64,000 nucleotides of DNA from an uncultured Paracoccaceae bacterium (GCA_947499635.1 CANMPD010000002.1:124001-188000), one strand, 5' to 3'; positions 1 through 11,644 are shown, counted from the stretch's first letter. Notes: a model not told the origin generated them from the letters alone. Program-made: numbers and translations.

Positions 1-984
1 GACTTCGGTTTCTAAAAGCCCCGGCATATCATGGACGATCTGCGTTGCCTCTTCTACGGCATCTTCTGGGTTATCAAATTGCTGAATTAACGCCGTTGCC
101 AGTTGGGCAAGATTCCAAACAGCGATATTGGGCTGGTTACCATAAGCGTACCGTCCCATGCGATCAATTGATGAAAAGACGCGCCCATGCGCAAAGACAT
201 CCATAAAGGCGCAAGGTCCGTAATCAATAGTTTCCCCTGCGACAGAACAATTGTCAGTGTTCATAACCCCATGAATGAAACCAAAACTCATCCAAGCTGC
301 GACGAGTTCAACCTGCGCGTCGCGTACAGAACGCAACAGCCCCATTGGCCCATCAGCATCTGGGTAATGGCGTTCGATCGCGTAGGCCGTCAGATCACGT
401 AGCTCCTGCGCCTGTCCACGCGCGGCAAAAACCTGAAATGTCCCGACACGCAAGTGGCTTTGCGCGACACGTGTCAAAACGGCACCCGGCAACGCATCCT
501 CACGCCAAACCGTCTCACCTGTTTCAACTGCGGCAAGCGCACGCGTTGTTGGAACGCCAAGCGCGTACATAGCCTCAGACATCAGATATTCACGCAACAC
601 CGGCCCAAGCCACGAACGGCCATCCCCTCGACGCGAGTAAGGGGTGGGGCCTGCACCTTTCAACTGGATATCACGACGGGTGCCCTCAGTATCGACAACC
701 TCGCCGAGCAACACCGCACGGCCATCCCCTAGCTGAGGGTTATAAGTGCCAAATTGGTGCCCTGCATAAAGTTGCGCAAGCGGGTCAGCGCCGTCCGGCA
801 CAGTATTACCCGAAAAAACCTCAGCACGTTCCTCCAATGTGTCCACACTCAACCCCAGCGCTTGCGCAAGTGAGGTGTTATACGCAATCAGCCGCGGCGC
901 CTTGACGGGTGTCGGCTTTTGTCTCGTATAGAATTCAGCTGAAAGCCGCGCGAAGGAATTGTCGAAGGGGATATAAACTGCCAT
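1..984 (-). CDS. selO: Protein adenylyltransferase SelO (YdiU/UPF0061 family), C-terminus cut by window edge
   Basis: Reverse-strand reading from ATG at 984 gives [36 protein letters not shown]...[25 protein letters not shown]...[33 protein letters not shown]...[28 protein letters not shown], open to position 1. Missing from the ORF track because it has no stop in the window. Confidence 0.93.
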   Translation of the reverse strand, partial: MAVYIPFDNSFARLSAEFYTRQKPTPVKAPRLIAYNTSLAQALGLSVDTLEERAEVFSGNTVPDGADPLAQLYAGHQFGTYNPQLGDGRAVLLGEVVDTEGTRRDIQLKGAGPTPYSRRGDGRSWLGPVLREYLMSEAMYALGVPTTRALAAVETGETVWREDALPGAVLTRVAQSHLRVGTFQVFAARGQAQELRDLTAYAIERHYPDADGPMGLLRSVRDAQVELVAAWMSFGFIHGVMNTDNCSVAGETIDYGPCAFMDVFAHGRVFSSIDRMGRYAYGNQPNIAVWNLAQLATALIQQFDNPEDAVEEATQIVHDMPGLLETEV

Positions 985-1104
985 GTGCCTTAAATAGATC
1001 GTCGGCACCAAAATACAAAGGCCATAACTGCGACGCTGGCGAACTATTAGGTGATAAAAATCTTCAAGCGCCCAGAGCACGCCTTAGAAGACTGTTCAAA
1101 TCCT

Positions 1105-2211
1105 TTATTCGGGAAAGCTGACCATACCGCCGCCGACATAAGCTTTAACACCTGTTGTTGTCGGTCCTGATGTTGGGAGGCCGCGGGCGACTCGCACGGC
1201 TAGATACCCAAAGGCCTGTGCCTCAAGCATATCTCCATCAAGACCAACCTCCTCGACGGGCAGCACAGGGCAATCCAGCGCGACCTGCAACATCTCCATC
1301 AACACCGGATTCTTACGACCACCGCCTGTCACCAAAATGCGCGACGGAGGGCTGGGGCAATGTTCCATCCCCTGCACCACCGCAGCTGCGCTCATCGCGG
1401 TTAAGGTCGCGGCCGCATCACCATCGCCCAACTCGCGCACAAGGTTGATCATCTCACTAAAGTCATTTCTATCCAGAGACTTTGGCGGTATACGTGAGAA
1501 ATAAGGCTCTGCCAAAAACAGCTCTAACGCGCCAGTTTCGACGGCACCCGACATTGCGACTTTACCGTCGGCATCCATCGCGCGCCCTAAGCGTTCCATC
1601 ATCAAGTCATTCACAGGCGCGTTGGCCGGACCCGTATCAAACGCCAACAAAGCCCCAGAATCCTGCGCGTGGTCAAAACGCGGGTCGACATAAGTCAGGT
1701 TGCCCACGCCGCCCAAATTTAAAAAACACAAAGGCTGTTCGGCACCAATGTATTTCGCACAAGCAAAATGAAAAAACGGTGCAAGCGGTGCGCCCTCTCC
1801 CCCCATTGAGACATCATCAGAGCGAAAATCCCACACCACTGGCAAACCAAGCTTTGCCGCTAAAACCTCGCCATCGCCCACTTGCAACGTGCCTTGATCC
1901 CGAGGCGCATGTGCGAGTGTCTGTCCATGGAAACCCAAAACATCGCCATCCGAAAAACCTGACATGGCCGTGATATGGGCCTCCTCAACGACCTTTGCGG
2001 CAGCCGCGACCTCTGGGCCCGACCACTTGCCTAAAGCCACTCGCAGAGTTTTTTGTTCGTCGGAACTATAGGCGCGATATCCGGTTTGCCCAAAGCTTGT
2101 AATGCTCTCACCATCCGTATCGATCCGTGCAATATCAACGCCATCCAATGACGTCCCGCTCATGGTTCCGATTGCTCGCAGCACACCGGTTTTACGGATC
2201 GATCCACGCAT
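1105..2211 (-). CDS. anmK: Anhydro-N-acetylmuramic acid kinase
   Basis: 368-aa ORF with [33 protein letters not shown] and [15 protein letters not shown] motifs typical of AnmK. Confidence 0.95.
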   Translation of the reverse strand: MRGSIRKTGVLRAIGTMSGTSLDGVDIARIDTDGESITSFGQTGYRAYSSDEQKTLRVALGKWSGPEVAAAAKVVEEAHITAMSGFSDGDVLGFHGQTLAHAPRDQGTLQVGDGEVLAAKLGLPVVWDFRSDDVSMGGEGAPLAPFFHFACAKYIGAEQPLCFLNLGGVGNLTYVDPRFDHAQDSGALLAFDTGPANAPVNDLMMERLGRAMDADGKVAMSGAVETGALELFLAEPYFSRIPPKSLDRNDFSEMINLVRELGDGDAAATLTAMSAAAVVQGMEHCPSPPSRILVTGGGRKNPVLMEMLQVALDCPVLPVEEVGLDGDMLEAQAFGYLAVRVARGLPTSGPTTTGVKAYVGGGMVSFPE

Positions 2212-2393
2212 GTTTATATCTCTCGCCTATAAAGTGTCGAAACATTGTCGATCTCTCCTTTTATCCACCATCACAAGATCCGCAAGAGAGACACTGGCGA
2301 GATATGGTGACAGAAACTCATGAAAATAGGTTCCATGTGGAGACGTCGCGTTTTATACAGCGCCATGCAATAGTTTTAGCCGAGGCAGAGCCT

Positions 2394-3650
2394 ATGACCT
2401 ACCACCCCAAATCGGACTTCGTCACAGTTATGATGGAACGCGGATTCCTCGCGGACTGTACCGATTATCAAGGTTTAGACGAAACCCTCACCAAAGGGAC
2501 ATGTGCTGCTTACATCGGTTTTGACGCCACGGCAAAATCCCTACATGTTGGCTCGCTCATTCAAATCATGATGCTGCGCTGGTTCCAAAAAACGGGCCAT
2601 CAACCGATCACCCTCATGGGGGGCGGTACAACAAAAGTTGGCGATCCCTCATTTCGCGCAGATGAACGCCCATTGCTGACGGATGCCCAAATCGATGATA
2701 ATATCTCTGGGATCAAAAAGGTATTTTCTGCCTATATTGATTACGACAGCAGTGCGCCAAACAAAGCGCTGATGCTGAATAATGCCGAATGGCTCGACGG
2801 GTTGAACTATCTTGAGTTCTTGCGTGACATTGGTCGCCATTTCAGCGTCAACCGTATGCTGGCCTTTGAAAGTGTAAAATCGCGCTTGGATCGTGAACAA
2901 TCTCTGTCGTTCCTTGAATTCAACTACATGATCCTACAGGCTTATGACTTCCTGGAATTGAACCGCCGCTATGGCTGTATTTTGCAAATGGGTGGGTCAG
3001 ATCAATGGGGGAATATTGTCAATGGCATCGACCTGACCCGCCGTGTCTTGGACAATTCAATCTATGGTTTGACCACACCTTTATTGACCACATCCGACGG
3101 TAAAAAGATGGGCAAATCGCAAGATGGGGCAGTCTGGCTCAATGCGGAAATGCGCTCTCCTTATGAGTTCTGGCAGTTCTGGCGCAACACGACCGATGCG
3201 GATGTTGGCCGGTTCCTGAAACTTTACACCGAGCTGCCTATTGATGAATGCAATCGCTTGGGAGCTTTGGCTGGATCCGAAATCAACGACGCTAAAATCG
3301 TGCTCGCCAATGAGGTCACAAGCCTTTTGCACGGCCCTGACGCGGCGGTTGCAGCTGCCGCAACTGCACGTGAAGTGTTTGAAAAAGGGGGCGTCGGGGA
3401 CGATTTGCCAACCCTTAGCCTTAGCCACGCCGATCTAGGCGATGGAATGTCAATTGTGCAGCTTTTGGTGAAATCCGGTCTCGCAAAATCAGGTAAAGAC
3501 GCAAAACGTCTTATTTCTGAAAATGGCGCAAAACTGGACGACCAGCCCCTAACAGATGCCGGTTTGATGATTGATACAACTGCGCTATCCTCGCCTATTA
3601 AATTATCGGCTGGGAAAAAACGCCATGCTTTGGTGAAGCTGGAAGGCTAA
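2394..3650 (+). CDS. tyrS: Tyrosyl-tRNA synthetase (start chosen at internal ATG; track ORF opens at 2127)
   Basis: [59 protein letters not shown]. The 2127 start would overlap divergent anmK, so in-frame ATG 2394 is more plausible. Confidence 0.95.
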   Translation: MTYHPKSDFVTVMMERGFLADCTDYQGLDETLTKGTCAAYIGFDATAKSLHVGSLIQIMMLRWFQKTGHQPITLMGGGTTKVGDPSFRADERPLLTDAQIDDNISGIKKVFSAYIDYDSSAPNKALMLNNAEWLDGLNYLEFLRDIGRHFSVNRMLAFESVKSRLDREQSLSFLEFNYMILQAYDFLELNRRYGCILQMGGSDQWGNIVNGIDLTRRVLDNSIYGLTTPLLTTSDGKKMGKSQDGAVWLNAEMRSPYEFWQFWRNTTDADVGRFLKLYTELPIDECNRLGALAGSEINDAKIVLANEVTSLLHGPDAAVAAAATAREVFEKGGVGDDLPTLSLSHADLGDGMSIVQLLVKSGLAKSGKDAKRLISENGAKLDDQPLTDAGLMIDTTALSSPIKLSAGKKRHALVKLEG

Positions 3651-3693
3651 GTTTCACCCGAATAAAGGTCAGGGGCCGCTGGCTCCTGATCTC

Positions 3694-3849
3694 TTACAGA
3701 AACACCCAATCCACGACTGACAAAATCACAAACACGGGTATTGCGAGCAGCACCGCAATCAGCATCGCAGCCGTCTTTGTCATACGCGCACAGGGTGCAA
3801 TATGCCCGTATACAGAGTTATGTTTTGCGCCGTCGCTCTGTGATCGCAT
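3694..3849 (-). CDS. Small predicted membrane protein, 51 aa (below ORF-track cutoff)
   Basis: Manual translation: MRSQSDGAKHNSVYGHIAPCARMTKTAAMLIAVLLAIPVFVILSVVDWVFL*. Single hydrophobic C-terminal helix; possible alternative start at 3783. Confidence 0.45.
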   Translation of the reverse strand: MRSQSDGAKHNSVYGHIAPCARMTKTAAMLIAVLLAIPVFVILSVVDWVFL

Positions 3850-3923
3850 AAATAATTCCGTTTCGTTACCTCTGCCGTATATTTATTAACCATGATTTAG
3901 GTTTCGACAGAGTTAATGGCGCC

Positions 3924-4856
3924 ATGTTTGATTTGCCGCCCTCTACACCCACTTCAGCAACAGTCTCTCCGTCTGATACTACGGCTGGTCTGCCCTTAGC
4001 CCAATCAGCAGAATTTGCAAAAGCTCTCGAACTGTATGGACAAAAGCCTGTGGTTCTGTATGGGCTCGACAATTTGCTTGTGCTTCGGCAGAAATTTTTC
4101 AAAACCTTCCAAGTGGCAATGGTTAACCGCGCCAAGATTCCTGATCTCAGCGCCATCGCCTTGGAATTACACGGCCTTGGGCTCAAACAAACGCTGCTTT
4201 TGATATCCCCTGAAACGCCGCAACCTGAACTGGCCCAACAAGGCGCGTTGCCGCTTATGACCCCTGCAACCGTTGCAAAACTAAACCTAACAGGCAGTTA
4301 TGATAAGCTGCGTGCAGGCTTACACCAAAAGTGGCGCAATCGGTTGAAGTATAGTGAAGCGCAAGGATTGCGCGTTACACGACAAAACATGCCTCAAGAT
4401 CCCGGTCACTGGTTGCTCCACGCAGATGTTGATTTACAGCGCCAACGTGGGTATCGCAGCTGGCCATATGCCCTAACCCTGGCCTATTGCGCCGCAAACC
4501 CCGGACGCGTAAAGCTGTTCCAAGCGTTTGAAAAAAAGACGCCAATCGCTGCGATCTTAGTTCTAACTCATGGTAAGCAAGCAACATATCATATTGCTCA
4601 TAACACGGCTCGCGGCAAAGCCTTATGTGCGCATAATCTGCTGATGTGGTCCGCTATGACCTGGCTGGCGTCACAGAAGGTGTCAATACTTGACCTCGGC
4701 GTCATCAATACCGAGGACTCGACAGGACTAGCACGGTTCAAACTCGGGACGGGTGCGAGCCCCTCCAAACTAGGAGGCACGTGGCTATTCCTGCCCCCCC
4801 TAGGGCGCAGTATGAGGTTTCTCACGCGGCTAGATCAAAACAAAATGCGCACATAA
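3924..4856 (+). CDS. GNAT/FemAB-like acyltransferase-fold protein
   Basis: 310 aa. LHQKWRNRLKYSEAQGLRV...AAILVLTHGKQATYHIAHNTARGKALCAHNLLMWSAMTWLASQKVSILDLGVINTED resembles the BioF2-like/Acetyltransf_6 group. Confidence 0.6.
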   Translation: MFDLPPSTPTSATVSPSDTTAGLPLAQSAEFAKALELYGQKPVVLYGLDNLLVLRQKFFKTFQVAMVNRAKIPDLSAIALELHGLGLKQTLLLISPETPQPELAQQGALPLMTPATVAKLNLTGSYDKLRAGLHQKWRNRLKYSEAQGLRVTRQNMPQDPGHWLLHADVDLQRQRGYRSWPYALTLAYCAANPGRVKLFQAFEKKTPIAAILVLTHGKQATYHIAHNTARGKALCAHNLLMWSAMTWLASQKVSILDLGVINTEDSTGLARFKLGTGASPSKLGGTWLFLPPLGRSMRFLTRLDQNKMRT

Positions 4857-4914
4857 TGCCCGGCACACCTCTTATCCAAAGTTGCCGGATCTGAGATGTG
4901 CGCATCTTGGGATG

Positions 4915-6744
4915 TTAGCTATGTTCAGACGATGCTTGGGATTTCTCTTCTAGCTCCAGCCACTCTTCTTCGGCATCTGATAGTTTTTCGTGCCTCTCAA
5001 TTAAAGCGTCTGTTGCCTTTTGAAATTTGACCGGTTCTTTTGTGAAAAGCTCAGGGTCCGCCATCAACTCTTCAAGCTTCGCAATCTCCGCCTCAAGACG
5101 TGCGATTTCTGCGGGCAGAACCTCTAGGCGGTGCTTTTCCTTAAACGTCAGCCCGTCTTTTGGATCGGCAGATTTATCCTCTACGGCTTTAGATTTACTG
5201 CCTTTGGCTTTTTCGATCTTTTCGGCGTTTTCTTGCGATCCACGCTGGTTTTGATAATCACTCCAACCGCCGGCATAAACCGTGGCCCGACCAAACCCTT
5301 CCATCGCAATAGTCGTGGTTGCCACGCGATCTAAAAAGTCACGATCGTGGCTAACCAATAGAACTGTACCGTCGTATGCGTCCAACAATTCTTGTATTAA
5401 ATCAAGAGTTTCGACATCTAAATCGTTGGTTGGTTCATCCAGCACCAAAAGATTGGAAGACCGCGCCATTAAACGCGCAAGCAAAAGCCGCGCCTTTTCG
5501 CCACCAGACAAAGACCGAACCGGTGCGCGTGCTTGACGGTCATCGAACAAAAATTCCTTTAGGTAACCAACAACATGTTTAGGCTGGCCCCGTACAAGGA
5601 TTTGATCCGCTTTACCCGAGATCCCCAACAACGGATCCCCTGTCAGGTTTTCCCAAAGCGTCGCGTTGCCGTCCAACTGATCGCGGGTCTGATCAAACAG
5701 CGCGATTTCAAGGTTCGTGCCAAGCTCAACAGTCCCCTGATCGGGCGCTTCGGTTCCTAGCAGCATTTTCAACAAAGTGGTTTTACCAGCACCGTTGGGA
5801 CCAACAAACGCAATGCGTTCCCCACGTTGCACTTTGATTGAAAAGTCTTTGAGGATGACTTTATCGCCATAGGATTTCGAAATATCTACGGCTTCAATCA
5901 CCTTACGGCCAGACTTCGGACCTGACTCGAGCTCTAGCGCTGCCGTGCCTTGGCGTTTAATTTGCCCCGAACGTTCAGCTTTCAAATCATTAAGCGCGCG
6001 CACCCGTCCCATATTGCGCTTACGGCGCGCAGAAATACCCTCAACTGCCCAGCGGCTCTCTGATTTGATTAGGCGGTTCAGCTTGTGCCGCGCCTGATCT
6101 TCTTCTTCCCAGAGTTTGTCACGCCATGCCTCAAAATCTTGAAACCCTTTTTCCTGGCGGCGGACCTGCCCCCGGTCGACCCAAAGCGTTGCACGCGTTA
6201 ACGCATTCAAAAATGCACGGTCATGCGAAATAAGCACAAAGCCTGCACGCGTGGACCTAAGCTCACTTTCGAGCCAAGTGATCGCTTCAATATCAAGGTG
6301 GTTCGTCGGCTCGTCGAGCAGCATCAATTCCGGCGCTTCGGCCATCAGTTTCGCCAGTGCCGCGCGGCGACGTTCCCCACCTGAGGCAGTTTCGACGGGA
6401 CGTGCGGGATCAAACTTTAACCCCTCGCCAGCGCGCTCAACTTTGTACATTTCACCGGCATCCAGATTGGACATCGCAAAATCACCAAGGGTGGCGAACC
6501 CTGTCATCTTAGGGTCTTGTTCCATATAGCCAACCGACTTGCCGGGAGGGATGATCACACTCCCCTTGTCAGCTTCGACCAAACCGGCCATCACCTTCAT
6601 TAAGGTCGATTTGCCAGAGCCATTGCGCCCGACCAAGGCCACCCGATCACCGGGTTGCACAACAAGATCAAGATCAGAGAAGATAGGGTCACCACCGAAA
6701 GTCAGTGAAATGCCGCTCATTTGTAAAAGAGGAATACGTGCCAT
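4915..6744 (-). CDS. ABC-F family ATPase (Uup-like), two ATP-binding domains
   Basis: Two Walker A motifs (GRNGSGKS, GPNGAGKT), two signature motifs (ASGGERRRAAL, LSGGEKARLLL), no TM segments, C-terminal coiled coil. Confidence 0.93.
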   Translation of the reverse strand: MARIPLLQMSGISLTFGGDPIFSDLDLVVQPGDRVALVGRNGSGKSTLMKVMAGLVEADKGSVIIPPGKSVGYMEQDPKMTGFATLGDFAMSNLDAGEMYKVERAGEGLKFDPARPVETASGGERRRAALAKLMAEAPELMLLDEPTNHLDIEAITWLESELRSTRAGFVLISHDRAFLNALTRATLWVDRGQVRRQEKGFQDFEAWRDKLWEEEDQARHKLNRLIKSESRWAVEGISARRKRNMGRVRALNDLKAERSGQIKRQGTAALELESGPKSGRKVIEAVDISKSYGDKVILKDFSIKVQRGERIAFVGPNGAGKTTLLKMLLGTEAPDQGTVELGTNLEIALFDQTRDQLDGNATLWENLTGDPLLGISGKADQILVRGQPKHVVGYLKEFLFDDRQARAPVRSLSGGEKARLLLARLMARSSNLLVLDEPTNDLDVETLDLIQELLDAYDGTVLLVSHDRDFLDRVATTTIAMEGFGRATVYAGGWSDYQNQRGSQENAEKIEKAKGSKSKAVEDKSADPKDGLTFKEKHRLEVLPAEIARLEAEIAKLEELMADPELFTKEPVKFQKATDALIERHEKLSDAEEEWLELEEKSQASSEHS

Positions 6745-6798
6745 AAGAGCGGGCTAAACCGCAAAGCCCTTCAGGTCAATGTATGATAGCATCTCATT

Positions 6799-7569
6799 TC
6801 ACCCGACCACAGCCCGTAGCAGACGTTTACGCGTTGCTGGAATGGCCTCAACCTCGAGCCCTGTAAAAACATGCAACGTATTTAGCTGCCGATCAACAAC
6901 AGCATGATCACTGACCCAGCCCCCCATCATCAAATACGTACGTAACAGGGCCGGCATACGTAGCATCGCTTTTCTCATATCTGGCTTATGCCTTAACCGC
7001 GCGCCATATTCGTAAACATCCGGAGATTTTATCTTTGGCAACCAACACTTTGGCGCAACATATCGATGTTTGAGCATTGCAAAGACATCAAGATATGTCT
7101 TGGTTTCCGTTCCTGCAAAAGAGGTACAACCAAATAACATCTTGATATTTTCTCTATCAACAAGGACCGTCAGCGCCGCCCATGCAACACGTAAAATATC
7201 CGGATCGCTCCAGTCCTTGTGAATACAGAAACGCCCTATCTCGAGCATTGGGCCTTTAAAAGCAGCAAGCGCCTCTAGATCGTAATATTGCGCGGAATAA
7301 CTCTGCGAAACATCCGCACCGTCTGGGTACACGCAGAGACGAAAACAACAAACCAAACGCCGAGACTGAACATCCTCGATGAGAACATGCTGGCAATGTT
7401 CATCAAATCGGTCGCGATCCAATGCGGTCATCGAAAAACTATGAGTTCGCAATTTCTGCGCGGCAAGCACATCATCCAACGCCCAGGTTAAACGCGCACG
7501 GTATTTTCCCTTTTGCAAAAGGGTTTCAAGTGGGCAATTCGCAATGTCGTCAGACGTAGGCTGCGTCAT
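6799..7569 (-). CDS. olsB: GNAT-family ornithine-ACP N-acyltransferase-like protein (OlsB-like)
   Basis: 256 aa. KYRARLTWALDDVLAAQKLRTHSF...DEHCQHVLIED...EIGRFCIHKDWSDPDILRVAWAALTVLVD...MLFGCTSFAGT resembles OlsB/hemolysin-like acyltransferases. Confidence 0.75.
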   Translation of the reverse strand: MTQPTSDDIANCPLETLLQKGKYRARLTWALDDVLAAQKLRTHSFSMTALDRDRFDEHCQHVLIEDVQSRRLVCCFRLCVYPDGADVSQSYSAQYYDLEALAAFKGPMLEIGRFCIHKDWSDPDILRVAWAALTVLVDRENIKMLFGCTSFAGTETKTYLDVFAMLKHRYVAPKCWLPKIKSPDVYEYGARLRHKPDMRKAMLRMPALLRTYLMMGGWVSDHAVVDRQLNTLHVFTGLEVEAIPATRKRLLRAVVG

Positions 7570-7750
7570 TCACTCTACCCTCCTGAATGGAACACCCCTG
7601 ATGGAACATTCATAGCCAGCTAAGACATATTACCCAAACCGAAGATGCGTAAACACAAAGCATGACTGAATAACACGGATATGAGGTTGGATTACGAAAA
7701 TCCAACCCCGTGATGCACCATAGTATTGCCGTGCTTTAAATATGTCTTTC

Positions 7751-8218
7751 CTAGTTGATCAAACTGGATGGGTCAAAGTTGCCCAAATTCCCCAACAGTT
7801 GGCGCAAGAATGTTTTGTCTTCCAAAGTTGAACTGGTCACGCGGCGCTCCAAAGGTACGACACGCCCGTCCGCAAGCGCGTAGTGTTCAACACCACTGAC
7901 CACATCCCCTTCGTCAAACGTAATTGCCACAAGATCACGCGAGACAACTTTTGGTGCCCGTGCCCCTGCTATTCTCACGACTGAACTGATATAGTAGTAT
8001 CCACCACTGCGCACGACGCCTGCGGCTGTCGGCTCACCCAGGGTTTCTGTGACGCTTGCACGGGTATCGACACCAACCACCACTTCAGAGAGCAGCTCGT
8101 CGCTCGGAACCCAGCCATGCTTGCGATTCGTCGCAGCACAGGCCGCAAGCGCGATTCCCAAAGTGGCAACGGCCGCTATTTTCATTGAGGTCTTGATGGT
8201 TTTTGCAAATGCAAACAT
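7751..8218 (-). CDS. bamE: Outer membrane assembly lipoprotein BamE (SmpA/OmlA family)
   Basis: From internal ATG 8218: MFAFAKTIKTSMKIAAVATLGIALAACAATNRKHGWVPSDELLSEVVVGVDTRASVTETLGEPT; lipobox LAAC. Track start at 8407 would overlap divergent yceD. Confidence 0.8.
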   Translation of the reverse strand: MFAFAKTIKTSMKIAAVATLGIALAACAATNRKHGWVPSDELLSEVVVGVDTRASVTETLGEPTAAGVVRSGGYYYISSVVRIAGARAPKVVSRDLVAITFDEGDVVSGVEHYALADGRVVPLERRVTSSTLEDKTFLRQLLGNLGNFDPSSLIN

Positions 8219-8384
8219 ATGTCTTTCCTGCTCTTGGTCGGCAATGGTCCTATGCTTGTCCAGAAACCGTTCCTTAGGTTGTATTTTTGACAAGATACCG
8301 GGGCACAATCCTGCGGCTTGATAATACCTGAAGTCCCGATTACCTAAAGCAGACCTTTGGTTCAAGAAATGAAAGTGACGCCCT

Positions 8385-8930
8385 ATGGTCGAAAACAACG
8401 CCGACACCTTTGCTTTGCGCGTCGCAGATCTGTCTCAGAACACTGCAACTCGGTTTGAAATACAACCTGAAACCCCGCTCCTGTCTGAAATTGCGACACA
8501 AATGGGGGTATTAGGGTTACGTAAACTGCGGTTTATAGGTGAAATTCGTGGTCACGGAAAACGCAACTGGGCCCTAAAGGGTGATTTAGGTTTTACCGTA
8601 ACCCAGCCCTGTGTGGTCACATTAGATCCCGTGAACACCCGAATCGATACAAAAATCGAACGGCTGTTTCTTGCCAATTACGACATTCCGGGTGAAGAAG
8701 AAGCTGAGATGCCCGAGGACGACAATGTCGAGCCTCTTGAGAGCCACATCAATCCCTACACAGTGATGCTTGAGGCTCTGGCGTTACATCTCCCGCAATA
8801 CCCACGCAAAAACGGAGTTGAATTGGGTGAATCCGTACATACCGCCCCGGGAATCGCGCCCATGCGCGACGAAGATACACGCCCCTTTGCCGGCCTCGCC
8901 TCTTTGCGTGATCAGCTTAAGCCTGATTAA
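8385..8930 (+). CDS. yceD: YceD/DUF177 family protein (23S rRNA accumulation protein)
   Basis: 181 aa just upstream of rpmF; GDLGFTVTQPCVVTLDPVNTRIDTKIERLF. Position and motif are classic for YceD. Confidence 0.85.
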   Translation: MVENNADTFALRVADLSQNTATRFEIQPETPLLSEIATQMGVLGLRKLRFIGEIRGHGKRNWALKGDLGFTVTQPCVVTLDPVNTRIDTKIERLFLANYDIPGEEEAEMPEDDNVEPLESHINPYTVMLEALALHLPQYPRKNGVELGESVHTAPGIAPMRDEDTRPFAGLASLRDQLKPD

Positions 8931-9174
8931 AATACAAAATACGAGGTTCGCATCAATGCTGTGTAAAACATGGCTCCCACCCGCCACATATGCTGCGTTA
9001 TGATGAGAATTCCCTTGCGCAATGCAGAAATTTTAGTATTTTCGCGCGCTCATCGGAATTTTGGTTGGACATTGGTGGCCCTGCAGCCTAAACGCACGTC
9101 ACACCGAGTGAATCGAGAATTATAGAAACGCGCTGCGGGCTCTGCCCAAGGCCTTAGTAGACAAAGGTTGAGAC

Positions 9175-9381
9175 ATGGCTGTCCAACAGAATAAAGTATC
9201 CAAATCACGCCGCAACAACCGTCGCGCGCACGATGCACTGGTTGCTGCAAACCCAAACGAGTGCTCTAACTGTGGCGAACTGCGTCGTCCACACCATGTG
9301 TGCCCGTCTTGCGGTCACTATGACAACAAAGAAATCGTTGCACAAAACGACGAAATCGATCTCGACGAAGACGCGGCATAA
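9175..9381 (+). CDS. rpmF: 50S ribosomal protein L32
   Basis: [54 protein letters not shown]. Confidence 0.98.
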   Translation: MAVQQNKVSKSRRNNRRAHDALVAANPNECSNCGELRRPHHVCPSCGHYDNKEIVAQNDEIDLDEDAA

Positions 9382-9443
9382 GCGTCTTCTCACCACGTGA
9401 GATCACGATGAGAACTTATGGAGGCCAATCGGGCAGTTAACGC

Positions 9444-10568
9444 ATGACGGGTACATCCCAATCAGCGCGCGCCCAGAATGGCCGCACAACCCTTCCTATT
9501 GTGATCTCTGTGGATGCCATGGGTGGCGATGCTGGACCAGCTGTCGTTGTGGAAGGCATCGCAAAATCGGCGGCAAAGAACCCTGACATAGGGTTCATCT
9601 TGCATGGTCCTATTGAACAGCTTGAACCTCTTGTTTTACGTAAACGCGGTCTTAAGAACCGTGTTGAGATCCGAGATGCTCGTGATGTTGTGACCATGGA
9701 AGACAAACCCAGCCAGGTTATGCGTCATGGCAAAGGCACGTCGATGTGGTCCGCCCTAGAAGCTGTAAAAAGCGGAGACGCCGACGGCGTTGTTTCTTGT
9801 GGAAACACTGGCGCCCTTATGGCGCTATCCATGCTAAGATTACGAAAGCTTCCAGGCATAAATCGTCCTGCAATCGCAATTTTATGGCCCTCTCTTAACC
9901 CACAAGGGTTTAATGTCATGCTCGATGTCGGAGCAGACGTTAAAGCGGATGCCAATGACTTGTTGCAGTTCGCGCTGATGGGGACATCCTATGTGCGCAA
10001 CTCTATGGACATCGACTGTCCGCGCGTCGGATTGCTGAACGTCGGCACCGAAGAACACAAAGGCCGATCTGAACTCAAAGAAGCCTATCAAATCATCTCA
10101 GATAGTGCGGACACAGGCGGGTTTGAATTTACAGGCTTCGTCGAGGGAAGTGATATTCCTGGCAATGTCGCTGACGTCATTGTGACAGACGGGTTTACAG
10201 GCAACGTTGCGATCAAAACAGGCGAAGGTACAGCAAGCCTGTTACGCACAGCTCTGCGTGATGCATTTGAGCACTCGTTCCTCTCGCGCTTGGCCGCAAT
10301 ACTCGCTTATACATCCTTGTCACGGCTATCAAAACGCATCGATCCGCGCCGTGTGAATGGCGGTGTCTTTTTAGGCCTGAATGGTATCGTTGTAAAATCT
10401 CATGGAGGCTCGGATGCAACTGGCGTTTCGGCAGCTGTAAAACTGGCCTTTCATCTTGCGCAGCAAGGATTCGGTGAAAAACTTGCTGCACGGGTTGCAT
10501 CTGTCCTTCCACTCACACAAGATAATCCAGCGCCTGAGACCACTCAGGCTGCCGATATTTCAGAATAA
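9444..10568 (+). CDS. plsX: Phosphate acyltransferase PlsX
   Basis: VISVDAMGGDAGPAVVVEGIA...VVSCGNTGALMA...VTDGFTGNVAIKTGEGTA; between rpmF and fabH. Confidence 0.96.
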   Translation: MTGTSQSARAQNGRTTLPIVISVDAMGGDAGPAVVVEGIAKSAAKNPDIGFILHGPIEQLEPLVLRKRGLKNRVEIRDARDVVTMEDKPSQVMRHGKGTSMWSALEAVKSGDADGVVSCGNTGALMALSMLRLRKLPGINRPAIAILWPSLNPQGFNVMLDVGADVKADANDLLQFALMGTSYVRNSMDIDCPRVGLLNVGTEEHKGRSELKEAYQIISDSADTGGFEFTGFVEGSDIPGNVADVIVTDGFTGNVAIKTGEGTASLLRTALRDAFEHSFLSRLAAILAYTSLSRLSKRIDPRRVNGGVFLGLNGIVVKSHGGSDATGVSAAVKLAFHLAQQGFGEKLAARVASVLPLTQDNPAPETTQAADISE

Positions 10569-10593
10569 CCAACGATAATAAGGCAGATAAAGA

Positions 10594-11565
10594 ATGACGC
10601 GACGCTCAGTGGTAATCGGTGCCGGACATTACCTTCCGAAACGCATCGTCGAGAACGCGGAATTCGAGCAAACTCTGGACACCACAGACGAATGGATTCG
10701 CAGCCGTTCTGGTATAGAACGCCGCCATTTTGCCGCCGAAGGCGAAACGACCTCTCATATGGCGACCAAAGCTGCGCAGGCCGCATTAGATATGGCAGGC
10801 TATGCCGCGGATGATGTTGATGCAATCGTTGTCGCAACATCAACACCGGATCTAACGTTCCCTTCAGCCGCAACAATGGTGCAAGCTCAACTCGGCATGA
10901 CCAAGGGGTTTGCATTTGATGTGCAGGCCGTCTGCGCGGGCTTTGTCTATGCGCTCTCGAACGCAAATGCCCTCATCGCCTCTGGCCAAGCTGATCGCGT
11001 CTTAGTCATCGGCGCTGAGACCTTTAGTCGAATCATGGATTGGGAAGACCGATCGACGTGTGTGCTATTTGGTGACGGAGCAGGCGCATTATTACTTGAG
11101 GCAACACCCTCAGAAGGCACCAATGCTGATCGCGGCATTCTGGCAACGGATCTGAACTCGGACGGGCGTCACAAGGATTTACTCTATGTAGATGGCGGCG
11201 TATCGACGGGAACAACAGGTTATTTGCGCATGCAAGGCAACCAAGTGTTCCGACATGCCGTTGAAAAGCTTGCCTCGACGGCGAACACCGCGCTCGGGCG
11301 CGCTGATTTGACCTCAGATGACGTGGACTGGATTGTCCCACATCAAGCCAATATTAGAATCATCCAAGGCACTGCGAAAAAAATGGGCCTACCGATGGAT
11401 CGTGTGGTCGTCACAGTCCAAGATCACGGCAATACATCGGCTGCATCCATTCCGCTTGCGTTATCTGTTGCAAATGCACGTGGTCAAATTAAACAAGGTG
11501 ATCTCGTTGTGACCGAGGCCATCGGCGGAGGCTTAGCCTGGGGGGCGGTGGTTTTACGCTGGTAA
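10594..11565 (+). CDS. fabH: Beta-ketoacyl-ACP synthase III
   Basis: VIGAGHYLPKRIVENAEFE, TTDEWIRSRSGIERRHFA, AVCAGFVYALSNAN, VPHQANIRII, GNTSAASIPLAL. Confidence 0.97.
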   Translation: MTRRSVVIGAGHYLPKRIVENAEFEQTLDTTDEWIRSRSGIERRHFAAEGETTSHMATKAAQAALDMAGYAADDVDAIVVATSTPDLTFPSAATMVQAQLGMTKGFAFDVQAVCAGFVYALSNANALIASGQADRVLVIGAETFSRIMDWEDRSTCVLFGDGAGALLLEATPSEGTNADRGILATDLNSDGRHKDLLYVDGGVSTGTTGYLRMQGNQVFRHAVEKLASTANTALGRADLTSDDVDWIVPHQANIRIIQGTAKKMGLPMDRVVVTVQDHGNTSAASIPLALSVANARGQIKQGDLVVTEAIGGGLAWGAVVLRW

Positions 11566-11644
11566 AATGATTGTTCCAATTCATTGATATTGACAGTTAA
11601 ATTTACACCGCCCTATTATTTATTTAAACGATAGGGAAAATGAG

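Noticed and set aside
1482-1973. 163-aa + ORF antisense to anmK
   Set aside because: Arg/Pro/His-rich translation typical of the shadow frame of a real gene; anmK is clear on the other strand.
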